Shown here: piece after piece, positions 1-10,821 of the stretch
Position numbering within the stretch: position 1 is the first letter of the stretch
Layout: each line of letters starts with the position of its first letter
Assembly: GCA_023052935.1 (NCBI GenBank)
Contig: CM041292.1
Span: 91,123,169 to 91,187,168 of the forward strand
DNA length: 64,000 bases
Source: Piezodorus guildinii
Lineage: Eukaryota > Arthropoda > Insecta > Hemiptera > Pentatomidae
Reading direction: 5' to 3'
The notes under the pieces: model-generated
Databases searched by the model: none
Seen by the model: the letters and a program-made list of their open reading frames with translations, nothing else
What the model was told of the DNA's origin: nothing
Translations under genes and position numbers: made by a program

Positions 1-468
1 CAACTTTTTCCCTTCGACACTCCTGCGATCCCTCTACTTACCCTCCGATTCTGCTACCCTCCTCCAAGTATGCTTTCTAAGCTGAGCTAGGACTAACCGA
101 TCTTTCTGACCTGTTTGTTCTCAGGACGGAGAAAGGAACTGACCTTAGCACCGATACGTCTCCCCTCAGCGATTTGATTCCAGTATCGCTTGATACAGAC
201 CTTAACCAAACTGTTTCGTAACATATTTTAAATCTTAATTACTTTTCGAATTGTTTCTCTATATTAGGAAATTAGGTTAAATCCTTTTTAGCCTTAGCGT
301 CTTATTCTTGAAAGGAAATAGCTATGGATGTTACATGTTACTGTTTTATTTTTAGCAATTGAACTGGTGTGGTGTCCTTATTTCTTTCTTACTCTTAAGT
401 AATAACACAAAAATGAACTTGTTTACATAAATTTCAGTATAAAGTAGTTTAATTATTATAAACCAGTA
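1..468. other. No gene recognised
   Basis: AT-rich sequence before the first SINE. I see no convincing open frame, tRNA-like box or transposon terminus in either strand. Confidence 0.4.
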
Positions 469-480
469 GGACTCTCAGGG
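469..480. repeat. Target-site duplication, left copy (SINE-1)
   Basis: GGACTCTCAGGG, identical to bases 779-790 on the other side of the SINE. Confidence 0.85.
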
Positions 481-778
481 GGGAGGGAAGAGCCCGTGGC
501 TGAGTGGCTAGCGCGCTAGTCTCTCATGCTACAGGTTCTGAGTTCGAATCCCAGTCCCAGCGGTGCTTTTATAAGGATGTAAAAAAAATGGGGATTCACT
601 CACAACCTCTCCCCCGGTATGTGAGACCCGTCAGCCAAAGGGTGGCCACTCACAAAATTAGTCGTAGAGAGTGATGACCCTACACTAAAAATAGCATGAG
701 CGTGAGTGTAAACTCGCAGGAGTTTACACCGTGAGGCCCAGGGCTACACGGCCTGTCGCGCCACTGAAAAAAAAAAAA
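481..778 (+). mobile_element. SINE-1: intact tRNA-derived SINE
   Basis: A complete short interspersed element of about 298 bp. The head has a polymerase III A box (TGGCTGAGTGGC, 497-508) and a B box (GAGTTCGAATCC, 540-551) at normal tRNA spacing. A non-tRNA body follows and ends in a 12-13 base A tract. It is flanked by a perfect 12-bp direct repeat, GGACTCTCAGGG, at 469-480 and 779-790, which is the expected target-site duplication of LINE-mediated insertion. The intact duplication suggests a fairly recent copy. It sits just upstream of a copy of repeat R-A. Shorter decayed relatives of the head lie near 2396-2455 and 49540-49605. Confidence 0.88.
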
Positions 779-790
779 GGACTCTCAGGG
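779..790. repeat. Target-site duplication, right copy (SINE-1)
   Basis: GGACTCTCAGGG, directly after the A tract of the SINE and identical to 469-480. Confidence 0.85.
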
Positions 791-839
791 AAAATTAAAT
801 TTGGCATGTGTGTTAGTGTCCGTATGTGTTAAGTCTAGC

Positions 840-925
840 GTAAAAACTAAAAGTTCTACGAAAATGAAATTTTATATTTAAGACAACTATACGCTCGAGA
901 TAGATCTTACAGCAACTTTTTTATC
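840..925 (+). repeat. Repeat R-A, copy 1, first part
   Basis: Fragment of the unclassified dispersed repeat R-A, best seen at 56125-56945 and 62150-63085. It shares the stretch around AAGACAACTATACGC and TTACAGCAACTTTTTTATCG. It is interrupted at about 925 by LINE 3' ends and resumes at about 1524 with TCGAAATCGGCT. Confidence 0.6.
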
Positions 926-1029
926 GAAATTAGAAATCATTTATAAATGAAATCATTTATAAATATTTTGTCAATATGTAAAAATATAAATAAAGTTTAT
1001 TTTATTTTATTTCTTAAAAAAAAAAAAAT
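926..1029 (+). mobile_element. Short LINE 3' end with A tail
   Basis: About 85 bases of LINE 3' UTR plus an A-rich tail. The stretch ATAAATATTTTGTCAATATG is repeated almost exactly at about 1460-1490, which is the 3' end of the next, longer LINE copy. It therefore appears to be a very short 5'-truncated insertion of the same family. A 16-bp tandem duplication (AAATCATTTATAAATG) sits at its 5' edge. Confidence 0.5.
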
Positions 1030-1039
1030 CAATGCGGAT

Positions 1040-1524
1040 AATTAATAATTACCCCCGCTACACTAAAACACTAAAATATCATCTATGCTCCAGGACTTAC
1101 AGCTTCCAACAATTAAACATTTTGTCCATACTCAAACAGCTTCTTACTTCAGTAAAACACCAGTCTCCAAAAATCCATTAATAAAGGAAATCGGTAACTA
1201 TAATAAAGCATCTCTAAAACGCTACACTCATAAAAGAACTAAACATGTGTTACTAACTTAAGCTAGTTTATTTTAATTTATAATTTTATATTATCAATTG
1301 TGTTATCTGTTTTTATTAGTAGGTTTTTGTATAATTTTTCCTACAACCATATATAATCACAATTTAATTTTACCACTAATTATAGATTAGATAATTAGAT
1401 TATAACTACCAAATGAACCAAACATTTGATGATTGTAAGGATGTCTCATCCGAAATTATTTATAAATATTTTGTCAATATGTAAAAATGTAAATAAAGTT
1501 TCTTTTCTTTTCTTTTCTTTCTTT
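1040..1524 (+). mobile_element. 5'-truncated LINE (C-terminal RT remnant plus 3' UTR)
   Basis: The frame from about 1085 to the TAA at about 1258-1260 encodes the last ~57 residues of a jockey-clade-like non-LTR ORF2. It begins MLQDLQLPTIKHF, matching the usual DL.IP.I region after the thumb, and ends in a basic tail. Upstream (about 1040-1084) a residual NYPRYTKT-like stretch lies in another frame, so at least one frameshift is present. The 3' UTR of about 230 bases ends in AAATAAAGTTTCTTTTC and a (TTTTC)n run. The copy has interrupted repeat R-A: the sequence TCGAAAT occurs on both sides (about 919 and 1524). Confidence 0.6.
1496..1524. repeat. (TTTTC)n simple repeat
   Basis: Short run of TTTTC/TTTC units forming the terminal tail of the preceding LINE copy. 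Confidence 0.7.
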
Positions 1525-1850
1525 CGAAATCGGCTTGCCAGAAGGACTACTTTATTATATTATGCATTTTGCACCTGTTTATGATTTTCTCAAAAAGGGC
1601 TCTAATGATTAAACTCTATATATCGATGTAAAATTTAATGGGCTTTAATATCATGTAGGTTTCATTCTGATTGAAACAGTATGACAGGGCTTAAATGCGG
1701 ATATTTTAATTTTTTTTTTCCTCTTAACTGCCTTTAATTTTGTACATTCCAAAAGATTAACCAGATCATCTTAATGGCATTGATTAAGGACGGATAAATA
1801 TAGAAGTTGGACGAATTTTATGAGCAACGAAAGATTATTTTTTAATGTAG
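1525..1850 (+). repeat. Repeat R-A, copy 1, second part
   Basis: Continues the R-A copy begun at 840. Shared landmarks with the copies at 56125 and 62150 include TGCATTTTGCACCTGTTTA, ATCGATGTAAAATTTAATGG and ATGTAGGTTTCATTCTGATT. It is truncated at a T-rich tract near 1850. Confidence 0.65.
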
Positions 1851-1859
1851 TTTTTTTTT

Positions 1860-3189
1860 TTTTATATATATATTCTATGGGTTATAGGGTATTCGTTAAA
1901 CGTAATACTTGATTCAGGTACTTGTTCTCAAAAATGTATTTGACGAAGGTGCACATTGATTATTACAATACTGAAAATACTTTTCATTGCGTACCTTCAA
2001 GTCTAGATTCAAGTCACGACGTGCGTCTTATAAGGACTTGAGCAACTGCTACTTGTCGCATCTTTTTCCGGTTTTTCTACTTTCTTTGCTTTTGAACAAA
2101 TTTTCCTCAGGTCGTCGATCCAATAGAGATCAGAAAAGATTGTCTTTCTATTCATTCCTTGAAGGTAAATTGAAAGTATTTAATTTAAGTTTACATTTTC
2201 CAAAGTAATAAATGTTCGAAATCTTCGTAAAAAAACTGTAAAATATTACTCTAATTGACCCAAAAGATTTATGTATGAAACCCTTTTTAAACTTTAGGTA
2301 AAACAGCTAAAGTGATCATTGGACAAAAAATTTCTTAAGACCACAATTAATTAATTGAGTTTCAAAGGGACAAAAAAAAAATTATAAAAATAATTTCGGG
2401 AGGAGCCAATGACTGTGTAATTAGGGTTGAGTTCGAATCTCAGTCCCAGGAGAAACTGTTTAAGCTGATAATAATATGTATATAATCTTATATAAAACAT
2501 ATTATATAAGCTCATGAAATACATAATAATATATAAAGTACAAATCGTTGTAAAGCAAATACTTAAGTTATTTGTGCAGTTTTATATTAACTCTGCTGTT
2601 TGTAGTTCCGGTTTTTTAACGATTTTATCGCATGGTGATGTATAAATATTTAAAAAAAATATATAATGATTATAATAAATAAAAAACTAATCATAAAATC
2701 AGAACAACATAGGCATACAAAGATAATACACACATTACATGGAAAGATGACCTATTTAGCAACATAAATAGTACGTATAAAATGGATCATTGATGATCTT
2801 GAATATATTAAAAGTAATCATTAAAGACGTTAAAGAATTATGAGGTCCTCCATCTTCAGAACTACTAATAAGTTTGTTTCGTAAGAAGTCATAATTAAAA
2901 CTCGTTATCACATTTCACATTAGAAAACAATTTAATATGTTTAGCATGTTCTATTAGTTTCAAAAACATACATATTATTGGTATATTGAAGTTTATTGTC
3001 ATCACTGAGCTCTTAGGTATTATTTGAATTTTTCTTTGATTACAGCTAATCTTCTTCAATCTGTGGAAAATACTTTTAAAACTTGAGAAATATTTATTAA
3101 AAAACCTTATAATATCTCCCTTCTTCTATTTATGCTCATAATATATTTTAATTTCCTAAGCTCAGTTTGAACCATATTACGAAAAGAAC
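1860..3189. other. No gene recognised; one SINE-1 head fragment
   Basis: AT-rich. The only recognisable item is a decayed B-box region at about 2396-2455 (GAGTTCGAATCTCAGTCCCA) matching the SINE-1 head. The 73-codon open frame at 1987-2208 has no recognisable protein features and is probably chance. Confidence 0.4.
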
Positions 3190-3258
3190 TGCTGTTCGAG
3201 GTAAATTTTCGCTCGGCCGTGGGCTACGGTAAGGTCCTGGCGGGCAGATAATAACATC

Positions 3259-3411
3259 TCAGCCGGCCGACAATTGCTCCAGTAGGTCCATTATTCTCGG
3301 ACTACATTCTAAAACGTGTCCTTCTCTTTGAGCCAGAATCCTTCCATTTCTTAGGCACGCTTCCCATTGTCTAGGAATCGCAAGGATAAAAGATTCAAAT
3401 GAAATATCCAC
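3259..3411 (-). other. Unassigned coding-like patch
   Basis: A GC-richer island (about 3190-3550) in AT-rich surroundings. On the minus strand one frame stays open for about 50 codons, with a charged, mixed composition (PRQWEACLRNGRILAQREGH) unlike the Lys/Ile/Phe-rich chance frames nearby, before a TGA at 3259-3261. A second short open stretch lies at about 3430-3540 in another frame. I do not recognise the protein. It could be a decayed transposon gene or a host exon. Confidence 0.22.
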
Positions 3412-4027
3412 TCAATAGTGTCCTACAGGAATTTGTGCCCGGCATCAGCAAGTGCCTTTGTCTTCCTCCGAAGAATTTGCGACCCAAGGCCGTTCTTGTC
3501 GGTTTCGCAAATCGACCTGACCGCAATGGCAATGAGTTTCAATCTCATATTTCAAAACTTTGATGTAAATTGACCTTGCTTTTCAAATCAAACTGTCTCC
3601 AGCTGCTAATGTTTCGACAGAAAACTTGATATGTATTTCTACTAGCACATCTCTCATTAATGGTAACATATTCCACTTAAAAAGGATTTTTGTACGAATT
3701 TTCTTTAGGTACATTTAGCAAAGGAATTTCAAATTCAGTTAAAAAGGCATATTTTATTGTGGTCCTAAATTTTAAGTCATTATCAGGGCTAATAAAAACA
3801 AGATAGCCGATTAGCAAAATAAAAGAATAGTAAGTGTATTGCTATAAAAAAAATAGCAAAGTGGGAATTAAATTCGATATATCATACAGCAAACGTAATA
3901 ACTTGTCGATATGGACATATATAGGAGTATAAAAAATATTAAAATGTTATGAAAAACAAATAATTTAATTTATGAAAAATAATAATGCTAAAAATGATTA
4001 TTCATTTAAACAACGTAACGTAACTTT

Positions 4028-4210
4028 TATGCTACTGTGGCTAATCAGACGATACTAAAATGGGAGTCAAATGTTGCCTGTTTAGGTTTATTAGGATAAG
4101 GATCTTTAATAAGTACCTGGCACTGCACAGGCTCTGGAACATCCATTTTATTCCCTTTAAAAAATCTTATAGCCATTTCCAGGTTTATCCCTGTGTCATG
4201 AACTCAGATT
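4028..4210 (-). mobile_element. SINE-2 fragment (decayed)
   Basis: Matches the full SINE-2 copy at 26444-26731 over the 3' body: TATGCTACTGTGGCTAATC, the GGGAGTC stretch, GGATCTTTAATAAGTACC and CTGCACAGGCTC. The tRNA-like head is not recognisable. It abuts the 3' half of an R-A copy, so one has probably replaced or inserted into the other. Confidence 0.6.
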
Positions 4211-4592
4211 GCAGTAAATCAAAAACTGGTAAATATGAAAGTTGGGCGAATTTGATAAAAAACTAAAGGATAAAAGTGCAAACATGTTTTTTTAATTCAA
4301 TTCTTGTGTTTTTGAACACAAGAATAGTAATATAGATGTATAATATACAGTTGGTTAGCTAGAATTTTAAAGGTTACGGAGAGTGATGAAAAGCCGATAA
4401 AAGTGATTGACTGTTGTAGATAAAAAAATAATAGATTATTTAATAAAACACTTGTTTCTATTTAAATTTAAAATAATTAATTCTTTAACAATTTATTTTT
4501 ATCTTTAAATGTATTCAAAAATTCTTAAATTAATTTTAACAACGGAATTAAGTGAAAGTCGTGTGTTGCGCCCACCAGATTTTTTTTTTATA
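4211..4592 (+). repeat. Repeat R-A, copy 2 (3' half)
   Basis: Shares the R-A 3' half: AAAAACTGGTAAATATGAAAG, AGTAATATAGATGTATAATA, GATTATTTAATAAAACAC, and the end GTGAAAGTCGTGTGTTGCGC followed by CCACCAGA and a T run. Confidence 0.7.
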
Positions 4593-4873
4593 GTCATTAA
4601 TGTCTAAATCTTAAAATGTTGTAGATATGTGTTGTTATGTCATTTATTACCAAAAAAAACGTATATGTTATTAGGATCACTCTGCTGCAAGATTGTTTTA
4701 TACAACTTTAATGTCCAATTTAACAAAACAAAATCAGCTTAACAGTTTCAGAGACTTGGAATTAGCTCTTATATATATTTTTTTTATATTCAACGAAGCT
4801 TCTAAAATATATGTCAATGAATATCAAGGTTACTCTTTATCTTCTTATGAACGCATCATTTATAAGTTGGACC

Positions 4874-5164
4874 CTAAGGTACAATGCAGGTTATGTAACC
4901 CGAAGCGATAAATATTGCCGAGGGGAGAAAGGTATATTTGTACCATTCCTGGCAATATTTCCGAAGGAATGCTCTATCATTCAAGCCGTCCCCAAAGGCT
5001 GTAATCATCGGAACATTAAATTTTGTAATGATAGCCTCCTGCAGATTTCTGGTACAACACTTGAACACAAGAGGTTCTTGATCCCGCTGCATCTTTGATA
5101 TGGTGAAAGTTTTAATCGCCGATTTGAAGGACGTGTCTCCTGCGGCATTCCGATATGTCGACAA
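4874..5164 (-). other. Unassigned open reading frame, possible exon or pseudogene
   Basis: A 96-codon minus-strand frame, GC-richer than its neighbours, opening with TTG rather than ATG, so it is an open stretch and not a complete gene. The composition is protein-like: a basic segment KMQRDQEPLVFKCC, then FNVPMITAFGDGLNDRAFL, then KYCQEWYKYTFL. I do not recognise a family. It ends at a TAG. It may be a decayed transposase or host exon. Confidence 0.25.
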
Positions 5165-6690
5165 ATATGTGCATTTATCATAGGAATGCTGTCATAATGG
5201 TGATTTCATCATAGCAAAAACTAAAATATTCTTGTAAAATTTGCATATACTTATCCCGAACAAGTAAATTACACACCAAACACCAAAACGTAGGAGGATA
5301 TAAAAGTATATGATTAATAAGGTGCAAGATAAGATAAACGGGTGAGGAATGATTTACCTTGTTCATTTGTGTATAAATCATAAATGAAATACTGTATTTG
5401 TAATCACCATCCAATCAAATGATAGTTATCTGATCGGGCTAATGGCTTCGAATTGAGAAAAAATATATATGTAGATCGATGGAATTATCGATAAATTTAT
5501 AATTACATATATTATTAAGATTATCTTCTTTCTTAATCTTCACTACTACATTTTTTAAAAAATATTATTTATTCAATGAAAACTTGTCTATGAAAAGCTC
5601 TACATGTCTTTCAAACTAATTCAAGATAGAATTAAAGGCCATAATGACGTATAAGTTATTCACATTCAGTCATTCCTACAGCCATTTTTTAAAAAACATA
5701 GCTTCAAAAATTTTAGTTATATATATTTATTTTATTTTTTTATACACCTGATGACATAACTATGAGATTCTTCCGTCCACGTTAGGGCTATTTCATAGCC
5801 TTTTTAACCTCTTAATGGTTATTTTTAACAATGAACCTTATTAATCGACAAAAAATCAAAATTAACCTCCACGTTCGTCAGACTCTTCATTCCAAATTAT
5901 TAATTTAAAAATCCGCCAAAACGACGAAACTATGTAGAAAGAACTCTTATTATGATGATACAGTCAAATGAAAACCGATTGAATTCTCCAGGCGACAAAA
6001 CTAGAATCGCCGAAATAGGACAGGTATTGATAGAAATATTGCGTTTTGAAATTTGTAGCAATGAATTATAAATTATTCTTATGTGCACTCTGCACCGCTT
6101 ATATCATCCCATTACTTGGGAGTTTTCGGATAGATATTTTTAACATTCTAGAGCTCAATTAAACTATAATTTAATACTATAAGAATAAACGTGTGAGTGT
6201 GTGTGTGCGCGTGCGTACGTGTTTCTTATTATATTTGAGTATATTTCTATGTATGTATATAATATATAATACATAACACTGATTCGATCTGATATTGAAA
6301 AAATGTCAGATACATATTTCTTATTGGATTCGAATCCAAGAGGTGTGAATGGAAGTTTACTGCCTATTTCGTATATAACCTTTATTATTTTTTTATATGA
6401 ATATTTGTTTTTATTTAATTTATTTATTGCAATTTCCAATAATATCATAACTACTGTATTAGATACATGCAATAAGTAAATATGAGGTACGAATGCATGA
6501 CATGAAATATTCTTATAAAAGAACAACCTTTTGACATTCAGTGACTATTGTAGTCGGTCCCGAAGGCTTGTTTCTTCTTTTCAGTAGCCTTGGAGGGGTC
6601 TGAGGAATATTTAAGGATGCCTATTTTAAAATAATAAACCATTGTGAAATAAGGTATAGGTTCTTTAAGGTGAAGGTCAAAGTATGTGTA
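5165..6690. other. No gene recognised
   Basis: AT-rich. An imperfect (GT)n microsatellite lies at about 6190-6222. The 120-codon minus frame at 6164-6526 is AT-driven, contains the microsatellite and has no recognisable domain, so I do not call it. Confidence 0.4.
6190..6222. repeat. Imperfect (GT)n microsatellite
   Basis: Alternating GT units with GC interruptions (GTGTGAGTGTGTGTGTGCGC and onward). Confidence 0.75.
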
Positions 6691-6911
6691 TAAAATTGGA
6701 GGCTGATTTATACTTCACCACTCTTTTATTGAAAATAAATGCACGACGTTTCGGTAATTGAGATTCGGTAGACATGAGGCTTTTGGTTGTAAGCATCTAC
6801 TCACACTAGATAAATTAGTTCCTTTGCACCTGAAGATGGCATTATAGCCGAAACTTCGTGCATTTATTTTTAATAAAAGAGTGGTGAGGTATAAATCAGC
6901 CTCTAATTTTA
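6691..6911. repeat. Foldback repeat with hammerhead-like core
   Basis: Two ~65-base arms in inverted orientation (6691-6755 and 6847-6911) with only a few mismatches, separated by about 91 bases. Both arms contain the tract CGTGCATTTATTTT or its complement. At 6830-6854, at the inner end of the right arm, lies CTGAAGATGGC-ATTATA-GCCGAAAC, which fits CUGANGA, a short hairpin, then GAAA. That is the layout of a hammerhead ribozyme core. Such cores are known in the terminal repeats of Penelope-like retroelements, which often lie in inverted arrangement, so this is an inferred assignment. Confidence 0.45.
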
Positions 6912-8575
6912 TTTATTGTGAAATACATCTAATATAGAAATGGTTAAGGGGGTACCGAAGTAAACACAACTTGGCACAGTACTCTTATAAATATTTAACG
7001 CTCCGCGCCGTATAATGTTGCACCTTATGCAATGAATCCATGAAGTGCAGCTCATTGGTATGCTGTATCTCTTGTAGCTCAGGGTTTCACAAAAAGTATC
7101 TTATGGCTAAATGCTGCCTGCAATGCAATCTGTGCTAGGGACCTTTTCTTTGGTTGACGATTCCATCCGCTTGTCCACCGCGCTCCGGCATCTTCTTCTT
7201 TAGGTATTATATCCTCTAGCTGTCCGAACTGCATCTTTGACCTTTCGAATCGTTACGACAAAAATCTTGCTATAAATATGTTACAAGCTAGTTTTTTCTT
7301 GTATGCAAGAATTTAATGATCCTTGCTGGGGACACGGTTGATGGATCATAATTTAATTTGAATGACTCCGTCCTATTTACATATCTTAAACGAATCGACC
7401 GGATCAATTTGCGATTTCAAATGAATATGAATTAACTCAACTTTAAAAATTAGCTCAGACAAGCCTGGAGCTACTAAGTAATTACAAACTCCAGTAAACT
7501 GTTATCTATCAATATTCATTTAGTTAAAATTTAATAATCACAAACATTTTAGTTGAGGTCTTAATAATGTTAAAGTTATACAGAATACTAATTTAGGTAA
7601 TGGCGGTTCCAAAGGGGTATAAGGGAAGGAAAAAATGTTCTTCTCCTACTAAATTACCTCTGAAAATAACTTTATGGCTGCTTAAAATCTTTACCTTCTA
7701 CTTGTTTACTATAACTTACTGCAATGCAATGCAAGTGAGTTACTGTAATAAATTAGAATTAGAATGTCTCAGCAAAGTCTAGTCAGTTAGTTACCAGTGG
7801 TTCAAAACTGGCCACAGCAGGTTGAAATATATTTTATGGCGTTTTTAGCTAAAATATATTGGGAATCTGTGGTTTAACCCGCTCTATTAGCTTAATTGTA
7901 TTCGGTCAAGACGTTCGGTGTGAAAAACCCCAATATAGAAAATATTCAAATCGCAATAGCTGTGTTATTTTTTTTTTCTTATAATCTTTAGTTAAATTCC
8001 AAAACCTTTTTCATCCAGTTTTCCCTGATTTAATCCTCAAAATGCCAATACATTTTTTTAACAATTGTTACAGGTGATTTGCTTATTTTGATATAAATAA
8101 AAAATTCCTAAAACTTAGCCTACATTTTTTTAAGTTACGGACACACTGGATGTCTCATATCAATGTCTCACTGTTGATCAGAGATTTCCAGCATAACGTA
8201 TAGATCTGTTTGATTCCCGTTTTGTCCAGAGGGTGTCTGATTTTACAAAACTCCTGTTGGTATAACTGTAGTTCCTGTAATATTTATACGTCTTCGGCAT
8301 CTTCTATTTATTTCTTGAACACTTCTTTTGTATATTTTAGTGTTTTTTTTTATATATACATAAAACTGAAATCAATATCATGTTCGAGAATAATGGAAGG
8401 AATCTCCAATAAAATCTCCGATTCCATCTATTAATTCCAAAGTTCTTAAATATGGAAATATACAGCAACAAAACGAAAATAATTAGGATAAAGAGAAAAG
8501 AAGGAAGAGCAGACCGAGTAATACGATTGAAAGGATAGGAATCGGAACATGTCAGGGACTTCTTCTTCGTGTCCA
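6912..8575. other. No gene recognised
   Basis: AT-rich, with some mid-GC sequence around 7000-7250. No element termini or convincing coding frame were seen. Confidence 0.35.
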
Positions 8576-8577
8576 CT

Positions 8578-8850
8578 TAAATGCGGTCTCTGGCAAGAAT
8601 AGAGGGAAAACAAAGAAGGATGGGAAAAGAAATGACAGAATAAGGAGTAATATTGGGGTTAAAATACTATATAAGAGAATAGACTAGGCTAGTTTTGTCT
8701 TGTGAAAAGAATGGAGAATGATAAGATGGCCAAAATAGTGTACGAAACAAGAGTAGAAGGAAAAAGGGCAAGATGAAAACGCAGAAAGACATGGGAAAGG
8801 GGCGTCACAAGTTGCTTCAGAAAGGAGAAGATATAAAACTAGAACCTAAC
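8578..8850 (+). mobile_element. LINE endonuclease-RT remnant (C-terminal end)
   Basis: A decayed C-terminal piece of a non-LTR retrotransposon polyprotein. One frame gives RMENDKMAKIVYETRVEGKRA, then a stop in place of the usual Gly-Arg-Pro-Arg, then KTWERGV. This is the conserved arrangement of basic RGRPRK and TWE motifs that closes many endonuclease-reverse transcriptase ORFs. Just upstream a remnant of the RND.IRS.IGVK segment is visible in a shifted frame. Stops and frameshifts make it a pseudogene. Relatives of the same general type are at 10802-11400 (minus) and 28594-28930 (plus). Confidence 0.55.
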
Positions 8851-9154
8851 CTCATGCAATACAAATATACAAAGGTAATTTCTATAAATACTCCTTAGTC
8901 TTTCTGGTAGAAAAAAATATTTCATTTTAGAAAGACCGTATTTCTATAACTCTATTTAAATAAGACAATTAATAAATTTAGTTTTGTTTTAAATCTTGGG
9001 TTTGTCAGAAATATTAGGGTTACTAAATATGCGTTGTAATTTTAAATATGGGAAATGAGGTTGAAGTAAATAGCCTTAATTTGAAAACTTTCCCAAAACA
9101 CCCCAAGAATATACCTTCTTCATAAATAAGATTGCATCGTTGGTTGCTCTATGA

Positions 9155-9313
9155 TTCTATTATGTAATTAAGGAATCAGGTGCATTCTCACAGACCAGCT
9201 TAAAAGAGTTACGCAGCAGGAAACTGGAATTGGAAGCCATCCTTCATAGCGACTTTGGGTTCGCCGACCCTCAAGATGGCTCATATACCTCAGCTAATGC
9301 CCCTGATAATTAG
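9155..9313 (+). other. Unassigned coding-like patch
   Basis: A 52-codon open stretch with non-AT-driven composition. It contains SLKELRSRKLELEAILHSD followed by FGFADPQDGSYTS, and ends at a TAG (9311-9313). GC content rises over about 9180-9400. There is no family match that I can recall, no ATG near its start and no clear splice pair. It may be a host exon or transposon relic. Confidence 0.25.
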
Positions 9314-9319
9314 AGAGCA

Positions 9320-10800
9320 AATGGAAAATGTTCTAAGGAACGGCTGGGGAGCTAGGCCGATGTAGGCCCAATCCCACGGTTTTGCTCAACCAGTGTTTCT
9401 CTGCTTTGTTACGTTGAAGACAAAAGTGTGATGTTCTCATAACTGGGAAGTTTCTTTTCCGCTTCTATTTCCTTCATCATATGTACAAATAAATCTCAAT
9501 CTAATGTTTATGCTTTATATGGTTTAGTTTTTTATATCAAGATACTTAATACACTTTAAGTTTACTTCTAATTGTCCTGTAATTCATATTTCATTAGTGT
9601 CAGTAAATGTAATTTTGAAGCTTTATTACTTAGACAGCTTCCACTACACCACAAACCGCGAGAGTCTGTATTAAAAAATTCTTCTTATCTAAAAAATATT
9701 GTATGTTAATGTTCCTTTAATGTTCATAAATTAAAAAAAAATTGAGTCTGCCAGTAAGATATTTGAAAAAAAAAAAGTTGCTCAATAAAAATTTTGTAAA
9801 ATTTACATTGTATATAATGTTAAAGTTTCAGCTTTTGAATTCGTTTATTTAGATCAACAAGTATAAGGTATATTCAAATAACTAAATTTTGTAATTTTAA
9901 AGAAATAAACGTACCTTACATTACTCTGAAAACTAAAGCTATTTTCATCTTATGTATTTGGTTGACTTTATAAATCATTTATTTTATTTTTTTATAAACC
10001 ATAAACAAGTGAACTGCAAAGCACTAATAGGCTTAGGAGTCTTAAAATATTGGAAGTATATTTTTTAACTATCTTTCAGTTCAGTTAAGTTATAAAAAAA
10101 CGTTTTTCTCATTATGAACAGTTGATAAAAGAATAAAGAACGATCTATTATTTGTTTGTAATTAAAATAAATTAGTTTTTAAAAAATTCGACTTCGCTAG
10201 TTGTTGGTCTTTTTGATTATATTCTTAGGATGAATCATTCCAACCTCTTAATATTCTTAGTTGGTGACGTCTTCATGTAGCCGATTTCCTTAGCTAAATA
10301 TATATTATCATTTGAAAAAGTATGTCTATTAATAAATATTTAATTGGTTCAACGTTGTTCTAATGTATTTTGTTTGTTTTGTTGCAGGTAAGTTGAAATA
10401 TCTCATTTCACTAACAATGCAGCAGCTATCAGTACGTATCTATTTTATTTAATTTTTCATGTTCTAATAATTATTTATTGATTAATCCTGTCTAGCCTGA
10501 CCTATATTTTAAATATAGAGTAAAATTGTTTAAGATTAATTTTGATTGATTTATTTTATGTATCTTTTGTAGTATTTATAGTGAAAATGAACTCTTATAA
10601 CCCTCATAACTGTTGCCTTTTGCTGTGGCAGCTTGTTTTATTTGTTTGATTTTTTCAATAAAGCATTTTTAATCTAGCTGTAACAATAAAAAACTTTTTA
10701 ATAAAAATGTTTAAAATATTAGAAAACTGGGGAAAAAACTGGCGCTTGTAATTTCCTAATGTTGAAGTTACAGAAATATTTATTCATTCATGTTTCATAT
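9320..10800. other. No gene recognised
   Basis: Strongly AT-rich sequence with many short homopolymer runs and no convincing coding or repeat landmark. Confidence 0.35.
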
Positions 10801-10801
10801 T

Positions 10802-10821
10802 TAATAATAATAATAATAATA
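10802..10821. repeat. (TAA)n simple repeat
   Basis: About six TAA units at the 3' end of the minus-strand LINE remnant. Confidence 0.8.

Noticed and set aside
541..556. A functional tRNA gene
   Set aside because: A and B boxes are present, but the cloverleaf does not close properly and the unit continues into a body with A tail and target duplication, so it is a SINE.
6164..6526. 120-codon minus-strand frame
   Set aside because: No recognisable domain; composition is driven by AT content and the (GT)n microsatellite; start is TTG.
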